A DNA stretch of 64,000 nt from Nodularia sp. NIES-3585 (GCF_002218065.1 NZ_BDUB01000001.1:3906720-3970719); one strand, 5' to 3'. Positions 48,217 to 56,610 are shown, numbered from the stretch's first letter. Made by a program: numbers and translations. The notes: generated by a model not told the origin, from the sequence alone.

Positions 48217-48566
48217 ATGACTAATACAAAACCTGTTCGTCGTCGTCAACCAGGAAGAATTTTTCCAGAATTTACAATACCACAGGAAGAATTTTTCCAG
48301 AATTTACAATACCACAGGAAGAATTAGCTAGACATGAAGCTGAAAAGAATGCTCGTGGACAAAAGGCTCGTGTTATTTTTGAACAAGTTTCTCCGCAATT
48401 AATCAATGAACATTACAATTGGTTTATTGTGATTGAACCAAATAGTGGTGATTATTTTATTGATCCTGATGAAAATGCTGCTGATAAAAAAGCACGGGAA
48501 AAATATCCTACTGGTTGGTTGGTTACTTTCCGTCTCAATGAAACACGTGCTTGTGGACGGATATGA
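48217..48566 (+). pseudogene. Hypothetical gene broken by a 32-base tandem duplication
   Basis: The ATG at 48217 opens MTNTKPVRRRQPGRIFPEFT and then stops early at 48325-48327. A 32-base unit (48251-48282) is exactly repeated at 48283-48314, shifting the frame. Removing one copy restores a continuous protein of about 105 residues up to the stop at 48564-48566, with segments such as HEAEKNARGQKARVIFEQ and YPTGWLVTFRLNET. The break is therefore recent and simple. The function is unknown. Confidence 0.8.
48251..48325. repeat. Exact 32-base tandem duplication
   Basis: Unit CAGGAAGAATTTTTCCAGAA plus TTTACAATACCA occurs at 48251-48282 and 48283-48314, and the next 11 bases match its start again. 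Because 32 is not a multiple of three, it frameshifts the host gene. Confidence 0.95.
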
Positions 48567-48646
48567 TTACAGGGAATTTTGGTGAAATTGGGGAGCTAAT
48601 TTTTGATCCTGTTCCAGTATTCCACCGTTATTGGATTGATTCATAA
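48563..48646 (+). pseudogene. Short remnant resembling the start of an aspartyl-protease-like gene
   Basis: A 27-codon frame (MITGNFGEIGELIFDPVPVF...) overlaps the stop of the previous gene by four bases (ATGA). MITGxFGxxGELIF resembles the N-terminus of small retropepsin-like aspartyl proteases found after such genes in Nostoc genomes, but the catalytic DTGF region is missing and the frame ends at once. It looks like a deletion remnant. Confidence in the family is low. Confidence 0.35.
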
Positions 48647-48865
48647 TTAAAAGTCATTTTTTATACTTAATATGAGGACAAATATCAATTAATTCTTGTG
48701 AATTTTTAGACACCAATAACTTTTAAAAAATTTGTATTAAGTAGGTTGGCGTTAAAAATTGTCGTTGGGGTAAGGGAACAGGGAATAGGAAGAGAGTTTT
48801 GGGCGATTTTACTTTTCTTCACACATTTTGGTTATTTCACGTCCACCTACTTATCAAACATATAA

Positions 48866-49843
48866 CTATTCTTCAATTAACCAACCGCGCTTTATCCCAT
48901 ATTCAATTCCTCCAGTCCAATCCCTTATTAAATGCTTTCGCACTTTCTGGAATAAATGTTGAACAACAGTTGGATTAATTTGATTTTTTACATAGGTGTC
49001 TTCATATCTAAATTCTCGGTCGGTGTTTTTTTGCTGGCGTAGTACATAAATCTGATCAACCTTGTACTTCCGAAGATTGACATCACTGGTTAACTTGATC
49101 CACTCCATCAGTACAATATATAAACTATTGGGATTTCTGGCTTTTAAGTCCTCTGCTGCTCGTGATGAACCTTCCAGCATGGTTTTATCCAAATATGTTT
49201 TACATTCAATAACAATAACTGGAATATCAAAAATATGAGTTTCCGTATTACCTATGATTGTAACTTCTGAGTAGTTTTCTGGTTCTTCTTTAAGAAGTGT
49301 CAGCATTTCACCAGGATTTTCTTCTTCTTCTGGTGGTGTAACTGCTTCAAATGATGCTTCAATAGTTGCACCAATCACAAAATCATGGTCTTTCTTTTCA
49401 ATACGTGCATAGGGACGTTTAAGCATCTCAGCATATTTTGGAGGAACAAAGAAAATATCTTTGAAAGTATGAGATTTTCCAATAAGAGCATTTTTTCCAA
49501 AATCTTTTGCTAAATCTCGAAATAAATAATACAGGAATTCTTCCAATACACTGGAGTGCAGATTTGAGCGAGAGTCAAACTTCTCAGCATAATGTTGTTG
49601 ATCTAAAAAATCCTTATATGTTGACAGAAGTTCTACTCGTTGGTTAATGATTGCATCATCATTATCAGTTGGTATTGATGTTGGTCCTACTAGTTGAATA
49701 TTAGCTAAATGCCATATATTATATTGAACTCTAATTTCTTGGAGATATTTTTTACTTTCAGCATCTCTATATTTTTTACGATGATTCTCCTTTTGTTCCA
49801 GATTTGAACCATGAACTAAAGGGTTTCTTTCGGTTACGGACAT
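48866..49843 (-). CDS. Type II restriction endonuclease (possibly Bpu10I-like family)
   Basis: This 325-residue protein directly follows a C5-methyltransferase gene, overlapping it by ten bases. A PD-(D/E)xK-type core is visible: KKDHDFVIGATIEA and then DIPVIVIECKTYLDKTMLEG, where E-C-K gives the ExK catalytic pair. The following GSSRAAEDLKARNPNSLY helix fits this fold. The recognition site cannot be read from sequence; the Bpu10I link is a recollection-based suggestion. Confidence 0.8.
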   Translation of the reverse strand: MSVTERNPLVHGSNLEQKENHRKKYRDAESKKYLQEIRVQYNIWHLANIQLVGPTSIPTDNDDAIINQRVELLSTYKDFLDQQHYAEKFDSRSNLHSSVLEEFLYYLFRDLAKDFGKNALIGKSHTFKDIFFVPPKYAEMLKRPYARIEKKDHDFVIGATIEASFEAVTPPEEEENPGEMLTLLKEEPENYSEVTIIGNTETHIFDIPVIVIECKTYLDKTMLEGSSRAAEDLKARNPNSLYIVLMEWIKLTSDVNLRKYKVDQIYVLRQQKNTDREFRYEDTYVKNQINPTVVQHLFQKVRKHLIRDWTGGIEYGIKRGWLIEE

Positions 49844-51054
49844 AGTTCTAATTTCTCTTTAAGATGAACTGCAATTGCTTTAGCAAGAAGAGGTGGTACA
49901 GCGTTACCTATTTGATTATATTGACACAAAAACTTCTCATTTAATCTATTTTCTCTTTGTAATAATTTATGAGATACAACGGTTTTCTTCCCTAAAAAAC
50001 GATAAGTATCAGGAAAAGATTGAATACGCGCACCTTCACGAGCGGTTAAATTACGGTGCTGGAAAGGATGGATAAAATTTGCATAAAAAGAAGCTGCTAT
50101 GGTGTGCGCTGGTTTATAAGGATTTAAACGCCTGTTATTTTGGTCGTAGTTTTTATGAGATAATTCACCATTCCCACTACGGCGTTTAGCACCATATTCT
50201 TTTGGTACATCTGAACTAGATTGTCCCCATTTGATTTGTTTAAAACGTTCTACTAACCTCTGAGAATGTTCCATTGCTACATGATTATAGACAATTTGAC
50301 TACCATTTCTGATCCAGTTTTGATAGTAATTTTGTGATTCTAATATCAAGGGTTGTTCTTCTTGACCTTCTCGCGCATTAAGTAGAGGTAAATCTGAAAT
50401 AGCATCCCATAATTTAATTGCAGGAATTAAATCTATTTCTCCAAATGATAATTGATAACTATTAATATTTAATAAATTTAGAGAGTGTGTTTTTGGCGGG
50501 GCACCTATTTTTTTACCTAGTTTGTTTCCGACAATAAAGACTCTCTCCCTAATTTGGGGTACACCATATTCAGCAGAATTAAGTACCCATAATTCTATAA
50601 AATAACCCATTTCTGCAAAAGTTTTTTTAATAATATCTATTACTTTTACATTTTCACTATTTTTCCGAGATAGTAAACCCTTCACATTTTCCATCACAAA
50701 TGCTTTTGGGTCAAGAAAAGTTATCCACTGAGCAAAGTTAATGAATAAAGTATTTCTTGGATCATTCGGCTCTTTTTGGGCTGGTCCAGCAATACTAAAA
50801 CCTTGACATGGTGGACCACCGATAATAATATCGGGTTTGTATGGACAGATTTGTTTAACACTACTTAAAGTATTAAATTCACGAATATCATTTTGAATTA
50901 CTGTCATTTCTGGGTGGTTATAACGCAACGTATCACAAGCCCAAGAATCAATTTCAACAGATAGAGGGATGGAAAAACCTGCCATTTCAAAACCTAAACT
51001 AAAGCCTCCTGCACCAGCAAATAAATCAATAGCCACAAGTTGCTCTGTTTTCAT
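49834..51054 (-). CDS. DNA (cytosine-5-)-methyltransferase
   Basis: This C5-cytosine methyltransferase protects the host site for the linked endonuclease. Motif I (DLFAGAGGFSLGFEMAGF), motif IV with catalytic Cys83 (GGPPCQGFSIAG), motif VI (VMENVKGLL), motif VIII (QIRERVFIVG) and motif X (QIGNAVPPLLAKAIAVHL) are in order. The target-recognition region lies at about 190-330. All catalytic residues are intact. The gene precedes the endonuclease on the same strand, so methylation would be made first. Confidence 0.95.
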   Translation of the reverse strand: MKTEQLVAIDLFAGAGGFSLGFEMAGFSIPLSVEIDSWACDTLRYNHPEMTVIQNDIREFNTLSSVKQICPYKPDIIIGGPPCQGFSIAGPAQKEPNDPRNTLFINFAQWITFLDPKAFVMENVKGLLSRKNSENVKVIDIIKKTFAEMGYFIELWVLNSAEYGVPQIRERVFIVGNKLGKKIGAPPKTHSLNLLNINSYQLSFGEIDLIPAIKLWDAISDLPLLNAREGQEEQPLILESQNYYQNWIRNGSQIVYNHVAMEHSQRLVERFKQIKWGQSSSDVPKEYGAKRRSGNGELSHKNYDQNNRRLNPYKPAHTIAASFYANFIHPFQHRNLTAREGARIQSFPDTYRFLGKKTVVSHKLLQRENRLNEKFLCQYNQIGNAVPPLLAKAIAVHLKEKLELCP

Positions 51055-51150
51055 AGATTCTTCGTGTAGTTACCAGAAATGTTGAAGATTAGTATAAAAT
51101 TTTATATTTTTAGTTAACCTAAGTCTAAATTTAACACGCCTATGCTTTAT

Positions 51151-51350
51151 GGTAATTGTCCAGTTAAATTTTGTGAAGGTGATCGCATAGCTCACGGTAG
51201 ATATCGCTAAAACGCAGAGGCAACTGCTTCTGCTCAAGCGTTAACCTTCAACCAGTCGCTCTAAACCCGATATTTATTCCCAAAGTATGGCGGTTGGCTG
51301 CATTGGTGCAAATAGTGCGATCGCCTAACCGCCCAGCGCAGCTGATCGCC
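51151..51350. repeat. Decayed gene pieces: module B1 (51151-51225) and module A1 (51246-51350)
   Basis: Module B1 (GTGAAGGTGATCGCATAGCT...) matches B2 at 52213, and module A1 (CAACCAGTCGCTCTAAACC...) matches A2 at 52085 and A3 at 53709. On the minus strand B1 reads LPLRFSDIYRELCDHLHKI before a stop, and A1 reads DRTICTNAANRHTLG, both coding-like. These are 3' fragments of one small gene family. Confidence 0.7.
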
Positions 51351-51389
51351 TAGCTTACCAAATATATCGCATCTGTTGAAATGACCTTT

Positions 51390-51803
51390 TCATTTGCTAG
51401 AAATATTACATAACTCCCCAGCTAACATCACTGGAATTTCTGAACCAACAAATCCAGACACATCACGAGTTGCAATTACATCTACCATAGATATCATCGC
51501 ACAAGCGTACTGCACAGCATCCTCAAAATCTTTAAAATTTAAGGATATTGCTTGTTCTAAAACATTTTTATCAACCGCACAAATGTGTAAATCTGAGAGA
51601 ATTTGTGATATTGCATCTTCAGCAACTTTCACCCCTGCGGCTTTACGAATAATATAATAAATATTAGTAATTGTGGTAGCAGCAATAAACCCTGCAATCT
51701 CACCAGCATCAATTTTTGCAAATAACTTGACTGCATCTTCCACAAAAGGCTCTCGTTCAAGTAAAAAATCAAGAACAACATTCGTATCAATAAAAACTCG
51801 CAT
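51390..51803 (-). CDS. PIN-domain toxin (VapC-like)
   Basis: This PIN-fold ribonuclease of about 137 residues is the likely toxin of a pair. The acidic residues are in place: Asp6 in VFIDTNVVLDFLLER, Glu14, the later Asp pair in FKDFEDAVQYA and Asp in ATRDVSGF. The DTNVxLD start is the family hallmark. The ATG at 51803 overlaps the antitoxin stop by one base (TGATG); a GTG one codon earlier is possible. Decayed gene pieces lie on both sides of the pair. Confidence 0.9.
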   Translation of the reverse strand: MRVFIDTNVVLDFLLEREPFVEDAVKLFAKIDAGEIAGFIAATTITNIYYIIRKAAGVKVAEDAISQILSDLHICAVDKNVLEQAISLNFKDFEDAVQYACAMISMVDVIATRDVSGFVGSEIPVMLAGELCNISSK

Positions 51804-52024
51804 CACTGGTATTTCTCAGTTAGATAACTGACATAATCTGCAACAATATTTTCATTACTTGATATGTCTGTACCTTTAGCAATACCACGCAGTCGGGATA
51901 AGTTACCCTTCTTTGAGACTGGTTGAGTTTCTTGTTGGATTGATTCTAATAAAGTTTGTACCAATAGCCAGCGTTGACTCATTGGTAATTTCAACACTTG
52001 TTTTTGCAATTCTTGTAATGTCAT
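51803..52024 (-). CDS. Small antitoxin of the PIN toxin pair
   Basis: This 73-residue protein lies directly upstream of the PIN gene with overlapping stop/start, the classic antitoxin-toxin order. The N-terminal half (MTLQELQKQVLKLPMSQRWL) is helical, and the C-terminal half is polar and likely wraps the toxin (VSYLTEKYQ end). Its DNA-binding family is not clear; helical DUF2281-like or similar small cyanobacterial antitoxins are possible. Confidence 0.75.
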   Translation of the reverse strand: MTLQELQKQVLKLPMSQRWLLVQTLLESIQQETQPVSKKGNLSRLRGIAKGTDISSNENIVADYVSYLTEKYQ

Positions 52025-52084
52025 GAGCAGATATTTGAGTTTGTTTTATCTCAATCATACATAAACGCAGAACATTCCCCCCAG

Positions 52085-52286
52085 TTAAGCTTCAACCAGT
52101 CGCTCTAAACCTGCGATTTCCAAAGCATGGCGGTTGGCTGCATTGGTGGAGATTGTGCGATCGCCTAACCGCCCAGCGCAGCTGATAGCATCGTTTAATA
52201 TCCATACTTCTTTGTGGTTGTCAAGTTAATTTTTGTGAAGGCGATCGCATAGCTCACGGTAGTATCGCTAAAACGCACAGGCAACT
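52085..52286. repeat. Decayed gene pieces: module A2 (52085-52190) and module B2 (52213-52286)
   Basis: Here the minus-strand order is B2 then A2. A2 keeps an open frame ending in a stop: KEVWILNDAISCAGRLGD followed by RTISTNAANRHALEIAGLER and LVEA. The NDAI...STN pattern resembles the C-terminal part of a PIN-type protein. Together with B1 it allows partial reconstruction of the lost gene's 3' end. Confidence 0.7.
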
Positions 52287-52347
52287 TAGAATAACAGAGG
52301 AGACAGTCGAAGTTTAACTCCCAAACGCTCATAATCACCTACATTTT

Positions 52348-52377
52348 AATCTCTCCTATTGTGTGGGAGATTTTTTT
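52348..52377 (+). terminator. Rho-independent terminator with no upstream + strand gene
   Basis: The stem AATCTC(t)CC / GGGAGATT is followed by TTTTTTT. It points along the + strand, but the nearest upstream genes (antitoxin and toxin) run the other way. It may end a small RNA or an antisense transcript, or be left from a lost gene. Confidence 0.6.
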
Positions 52378-52480
52378 ATGCAGATGAAGCGGCAATATAC
52401 ATCATACTTTTTGACATTCCAATAGTAATATCACTACCTATGATGGCTTGGGCTGAGTTTAAACAAGCGTCAAGTTAGTT

Positions 52481-52915
52481 ATGTACATATCTACAAAAGT
52501 TATTCAACAAATGATTAATCTAGATACCGTTACTGCTATAGCTTTCATAGCTGAAAATTACCCTATCCGCTCTTTGTTGCGACAATATGTAAACGGACAA
52601 GAAATGGTAATAACTCAAACTGCTTTTGCTGAGTTCACCAATATAGTCAAAACTGTTGGTAAACTATCAGAACAAACTAGAGCTAATCGCCTTTTGCAAA
52701 GACTAACTATCATCCCCGATAACCCATCACCTAGAGCTTTAAATCTCCGACCAACACGAAAATTAGGAAGAAACGATATCATTATTTTAGGTACAGGCGA
52801 TAAACTAGGTATTGTCACCACCACAGCAGATGCAAAAGCTGTGAGAGCTGCTTCTGCTCAAGGTGTGAATTTTGATGTATATATTCATCAACCTTTTCCT
52901 TTAACTGGTAATTAA
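52481..52915 (+). CDS. PIN-like (DUF1308-like) small protein
   Basis: This 144-residue protein resembles uncharacterised PIN-like proteins: an N-terminal acidic site (NLDTVTAIAFIAE), a TQTAFAEF segment, and a C-terminal GRNDIIILGTGDKLGIVTTT then DAKAVRAA, matching the last Asp positions of a PIN domain. Activity is not shown. It is followed by the DUF3349-like gene after two bases, so the two form a unit, possibly toxin-antitoxin-like, in reversed order. Confidence 0.6.
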   Translation: MYISTKVIQQMINLDTVTAIAFIAENYPIRSLLRQYVNGQEMVITQTAFAEFTNIVKTVGKLSEQTRANRLLQRLTIIPDNPSPRALNLRPTRKLGRNDIIILGTGDKLGIVTTTADAKAVRAASAQGVNFDVYIHQPFPLTGN

Positions 52916-52917
52916 TC

Positions 52918-53208
52918 ATGCAAATCACTACTTTACCTCATCTACAAAGTACATATAAATTAATTAAGTGTGCTTTTCCCAGTGGAATAGAACCACAAGC
53001 TTATTTACCTCTTTTAGCATTACTCAGTGAGGAAATATCAGACAGAAACTTAGCCGAAGTTGTAGCTTGTTATAGCGGTAAAGATTATAGTGTTGTCCTC
53101 AATGATGTATATCGGGTGCAATCAATTGATGTACCAACACCTGAAGCTATTGCAAATTTAAAGGAAAGATTATTTATGTGTGGTTATCAACAGTGGCTTG
53201 AGGAATGA
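52918..53208 (+). CDS. Small helical protein (DUF3349-like), partner of the PIN-like gene
   Basis: This 96-residue all-helical protein has the FPSGIEPQAYLPLLALLSEE and VDVPTPEAIANLKERLFMCG-type segments (here IDVPTPEAIANLKERL) seen in DUF3349-like proteins. It starts two bases after the PIN-like gene. A role as cognate neutraliser is inferred only from the pairing. Confidence 0.65.
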   Translation: MQITTLPHLQSTYKLIKCAFPSGIEPQAYLPLLALLSEEISDRNLAEVVACYSGKDYSVVLNDVYRVQSIDVPTPEAIANLKERLFMCGYQQWLEE

Positions 53209-53261
53209 TAATAGTAGGTGCTATAAGTTAGCCTTCTTTCTGTTGCGCTGTGACTCTTTTT

Positions 53262-53663
53262 TCAGACATAAACTTGCGTCTGAATACCTAAACTTTCCAT
53301 TAACGTATTCAGCGAAATTCCTCGTAAATTCGCCAACTCTACCAAATATTCAATACGTTGTGCTTGTTGTTTTTCAATCTGTTCAGTTAAGCTCAATAAC
53401 TGTCTATGTTCCTCATCAGTGAGCGTTTCTGTCTCTCTTTTAGCTATTAAATCGTTGTAATAGTTCTGAATCTCTACAGAAATTCCCTGATTAATTTTTA
53501 ATAACAATTCTGACTCCTGTTGCATCAAACTCGGAGCAGTACGTTGTGCTTGTAAAGCGATAACTTGAGAAATAAACTGCTTTAAATCTGCTTGACTCAA
53601 TTGCTCAACCGCTTTGAGCAAATCATCTGAAGACCATTGTAGTTCAACTTTCATTGTTGGCAT
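53262..53663 (-). CDS. Hypothetical helical protein of cyanobacterial accessory regions
   Basis: This protein of about 133 residues is almost entirely helical, with WSSDDLLKAVEQLSQADLKQ at the start, LLLKINQGISVEIQNYYND in the middle, and a coiled coil (LTDEEHRQLLSLTEQIEKQQ) followed by ELANLRGISLNTLMESLGI. The pattern recurs in cyanobacterial accessory loci but has no known function. No partner gene is adjacent. The ATG at 53663 is preferred over GTG 53675; ATG 53654 is also possible. Confidence 0.65.
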   Translation of the reverse strand: MPTMKVELQWSSDDLLKAVEQLSQADLKQFISQVIALQAQRTAPSLMQQESELLLKINQGISVEIQNYYNDLIAKRETETLTDEEHRQLLSLTEQIEKQQAQRIEYLVELANLRGISLNTLMESLGIQTQVYV

Positions 53664-53708
53664 TTTGCATCTCACCAGCTAGTATATTACGATTTTATAT
53701 GCAGAAAC

Positions 53709-53796
53709 GTTAACCTTTGACCAGTCGCTCTAAACCTCCAATGTGTCCCCAAAGCATGGCGGTTGGCTCAATTAGTGGAAATTGTGCGATCGCATA
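53709..53796. repeat. Decayed gene piece: module A3
   Basis: This is the third copy of module A (GTTAACCTTTGACCAGTCGC then TCTAAACCTCC...). On the minus strand it reads DRTISTN before a stop and, in a shifted frame, GLERLVKG before TAA, matching the tail of A2. No B module accompanies it. Confidence 0.7.
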
Positions 53797-53894
53797 ATCA
53801 CTTTCATTTAATTTGCTTCAGCATTGTTATCATAACTTTTTCTAATCTATCAAGTTTTATTGATGAATATTTGTATACAGTAGCCTTACGACGC

Positions 53895-53924
53895 TTGACA
53901 TATCAAGTTTTTTTGAAATGATAT
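53895..53924 (+). promoter_or_regulatory. Candidate ArsR/SmtB-regulated promoter of the arsenic operon
   Basis: A perfect -35 TTGACA (53895-53900) is followed after 18 bases by TGATAT (53919-53924) as a -10. Between them lies TCAA-N6-TTGA (53903-53916), nested in ATATCA/TGATAT arms (53900-53905 and 53919-53924). TCAA-N6-TTGA is the core of ArsR/SmtB operators. A repressor here would block RNA polymerase and leave on arsenite binding. Confidence 0.6.
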
Positions 53925-54123
53925 ATATAACCTTAATATCAACCCTCAAGGCGAGTTCAATGAACGCGATCGCCCTAGGTATGTTGCTTGAGTCTAGCAG
54001 TTCATTGTACGACATCATCCAATACATCTAGACGGAAACAAGCCAAGTTTTAGAGGGGCTAGGGGTACTCTAATTTTTCCCATACTCCATACTGTTGAAG
54101 TTTTATTATTAGTAGGAAAACAG

Positions 54124-55134
54124 ATGAAAGTTCGTGTAGGAATCAATGGATTCGGTAGAATTGGACGACTGGCTCTGCGGGCTGCGTGGGGTTGGTCGGA
54201 ATTAGAGTTTGTCCATATCAACGAAATTAAAGGTGGGGCTGTAACTGCTGCACACTTGCTGAAATTTGATTCTGTTCACGGACGCTGGACACCAGAGGTA
54301 GAAGCCCAAGGGGAACGTGTATTAATTGACGGTCAACCTCTGAGCTTTACTGAGTATGCTCAACCGGGTGACGTTCCTTGGGATGAGTTGGGTGTTGATT
54401 TGGTGCTGGAATGCTCCGGTAAATTTAGAACACCTGCTACTCTCGACCCCTATTTTAAACGCGGGGTACAGAAGGTAATTGTCGCTGCGCCGGTGAAGGA
54501 AGAAGCTTTAAATATTGTCATGGGGGTTAATGACCACCTCTATCAGCCAGAAAAGCATCATTTACTAACTGCTGCTTCCTGTACTACTAACTGTTTGGCT
54601 CCAGTAGTCAAGGTAATTCATGAAGGCTTGGGGATTAAGCATGGAATTATTACCACCATTCATGACAATACCAATACTCAAACTATTGTTGATGCACCTC
54701 ATAAAGATTTGCGTCGGGCGCGGGCTACGAGCTTATCTCTGATTCCCACAACTACAGGGTCAGCAACAGCAATTGGTTTAATTTATCCCGAACTCAACGG
54801 TAAGCTCAACGGTTTAGCTGTGAGAGTGCCATTACTCAATGCTTCTTTAACAGATTGTGTGTTTGAAGTCGTGCGACCAACCACAGTAGATGAAGTTAAT
54901 AGTTTGTTGAAAGCAGCTTCTGAACAAGAACCACTCAAAGATATTTTGGGTTACGAAGAGCGTCCTTTAGTATCTATTGATTACAAGGATGATCCTCGTT
55001 CTTCTATTATTGATGCTCTCTCCACAATGGTGGTGAATGAAACTCAAGTCAAAATCCTGGCTTGGTATGACAATGAATGGGGTTACGCAAATCGCATGGT
55101 TGAATTGGCTCGCAAGGTTGCATTGAGTCTTTAG
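54124..55134 (+). CDS. ArsJ-associated glyceraldehyde-3-phosphate dehydrogenase
   Basis: This is a GAPDH with the NAD-binding [15 protein letters not shown] start, active-site Cys153 in [10 protein letters not shown] and the [16 protein letters not shown] end. In arsenic operons such an enzyme uses arsenate in place of phosphate to make 1-arseno-3-phosphoglycerate, which ArsJ exports. The assignment rests on ArsJ being the next gene (135 bases). The gap has a dispersed repeat. Central-metabolism GAPDH cannot be fully excluded. Confidence 0.9.
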   Translation: MKVRVGINGFGRIGRLALRAAWGWSELEFVHINEIKGGAVTAAHLLKFDSVHGRWTPEVEAQGERVLIDGQPLSFTEYAQPGDVPWDELGVDLVLECSGKFRTPATLDPYFKRGVQKVIVAAPVKEEALNIVMGVNDHLYQPEKHHLLTAASCTTNCLAPVVKVIHEGLGIKHGIITTIHDNTNTQTIVDAPHKDLRRARATSLSLIPTTTGSATAIGLIYPELNGKLNGLAVRVPLLNASLTDCVFEVVRPTTVDEVNSLLKAASEQEPLKDILGYEERPLVSIDYKDDPRSSIIDALSTMVVNETQVKILAWYDNEWGYANRMVELARKVALSL

Positions 55135-55160
55135 TTATTGTTTTTGTTTGTGAATTGAGA

Positions 55161-55200
55161 ACGAACCGCAAAGGACGCAAAGTACACAAAGAAAGAAGAA
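55161..55200. repeat. Dispersed repeat (ACCGCAAAGGACGCAAAG) in the GAPDH-arsJ gap
   Basis: CGCAAAGGACGCAAAGTACACAAAG-type sequence followed by a purine-rich GAAGAA run lies between two genes of the arsenic operon. It is related in position, and loosely in sequence, to the GCGCAGAG repeats elsewhere. Confidence 0.5.
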
Positions 55201-55269
55201 GAAGAAGAAGGAAGAAGTTTGGCGCGGTTCGTCACAAGGAAATGGTATTAGCACTCAGCACTCTAAACT

Positions 55270-56529
55270 ATGACTTCTACAGCTTCTCGCGCTAATCTCA
55301 AGAATTATACTCTTGTTACTCTTGCCTATTGGGGTTTTACTATCACTGATGGTGCTTTGCGAATGCTGGTACTGTTGTATTTTGACAGTATTGGCTACAC
55401 ACCATTACAAATCGCTTCTTTGTTTCTGTTCTATGAAATATTTGGCGTTGTTACCAACTTTTTAGGCGGTTGGATTGGCTCTCAATTCGGATTGAAAATC
55501 ACGCTTTACGCTGGTATCGGGTTACAGGTTTTCTCGATGGTGATGCTGTCATGGCTGAATCCAGCTTGGACAGAATGGATTGCTGTGGGTTATGTGATGG
55601 TGGCTCAGGCGTTTTCTGGGGTTGCTAAAGACTTGACCAAAATGAGTTCTAAAAGTGCCATTCGCTTGGTCGTCCCCCAAGAAGCTCAGTCATCTTTGTT
55701 TAAGTGGGTAGCAGTGTTAACAGGTTCTAAGAATGCCCTCAAAGGTGTTGGCTTCTTTGTTGGTAGTGTTCTCTTAACTTCGGTTGGTTTTAAGAATGCC
55801 TTGTTGATAATGGCTGGGGGACTGTTCTTAATTTTGTTCACTGGGTTAATGTTGCCTAAAGGTATGGGCAAAATCAAGGCAAAAGTTAAATTTAAGCAAC
55901 TCTTTTCTAAGAGTAAAGAAATTAATATTCTCTCGGCGGCGCGATTTTTTCTCTTTGGTTCACGGGATGTTTGGTTTGTGGTGGGTTTGCCGGTTTTCTT
56001 GCGTGGGACTTTAGGCTGGTCATTTTATCAAGTTGGTGGATTCTTGGCTTGTTGGGTAATTGGTTATGGTGTTATTCAGTTTATAGCGCCCATGCTCATC
56101 CAGCGCTTTGGTTCTGGTCAGCCACCTGGGTCAAAAACTATCCAGTTTTGGACATTTACCCTGACTGCTGTTCCTGGTGCGATCGCCTTAGCGTTACAAT
56201 TAGGTGTACCCGGTAATATCGCGATCGTTGGCGGACTGCTAATATTTGGTGTAGTCTTTGCCTTCAATTCCGCAGTACATTCCTACCTAGTATTAGCCTT
56301 CACCGATGACGATAAAGTAGCGCTGAATGTCGGCTTCTACTACATGGCTAACTCCGGTGGTCGATTAGCCGGCACAGTCCTATCAGGATTAGTCTTTCAA
56401 TATTTCGACTTAGTGGGTTGTTTGTGGACATCCATGTTCTTAGTACTAGCAGCCGCATTAGTTACTATGAAACTACCAGATCCCAAACCCAGTCAGGCGA
56501 TTTCTTGGAAATCCGAAGGTGGAGAATAG
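55270..56529 (+). CDS. arsJ: Organoarsenical efflux MFS transporter ArsJ
   Basis: This 419-residue major-facilitator protein has twelve hydrophobic segments. ArsJ-type features include the YWGFTITDGALRMLVLLYFD start, TKMSSKSAIRLVVPQEAQSS in the central loop, and LNVGFYYMANSGGRLAGTVL near the end. It exports 1-arseno-3-phosphoglycerate made by the preceding GAPDH, giving arsenate resistance. It is followed by the arsenite pump gene. Confidence 0.93.
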   Translation: MTSTASRANLKNYTLVTLAYWGFTITDGALRMLVLLYFDSIGYTPLQIASLFLFYEIFGVVTNFLGGWIGSQFGLKITLYAGIGLQVFSMVMLSWLNPAWTEWIAVGYVMVAQAFSGVAKDLTKMSSKSAIRLVVPQEAQSSLFKWVAVLTGSKNALKGVGFFVGSVLLTSVGFKNALLIMAGGLFLILFTGLMLPKGMGKIKAKVKFKQLFSKSKEINILSAARFFLFGSRDVWFVVGLPVFLRGTLGWSFYQVGGFLACWVIGYGVIQFIAPMLIQRFGSGQPPGSKTIQFWTFTLTAVPGAIALALQLGVPGNIAIVGGLLIFGVVFAFNSAVHSYLVLAFTDDDKVALNVGFYYMANSGGRLAGTVLSGLVFQYFDLVGCLWTSMFLVLAAALVTMKLPDPKPSQAISWKSEGGE

Positions 56530-56610
56530 AGAATAGGTATTAAGAAAAAAATGCTACTCCTTCCTCGACCCTAACATAATATATATAAACATTCTCCTCT
56601 TCCTCTTCCT

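Noticed and set aside
48563-48646. Functional aspartyl protease after the frameshifted gene
   Set aside because: Only 27 codons remain and the catalytic DTG region is absent, so it is listed as a remnant.
52381-52486. Possible extra small ORF ending MMAWAEFKQASS upstream of the PIN-like gene
   Set aside because: The frame has no good start, and similarity to a PIN protein is too weak to support.
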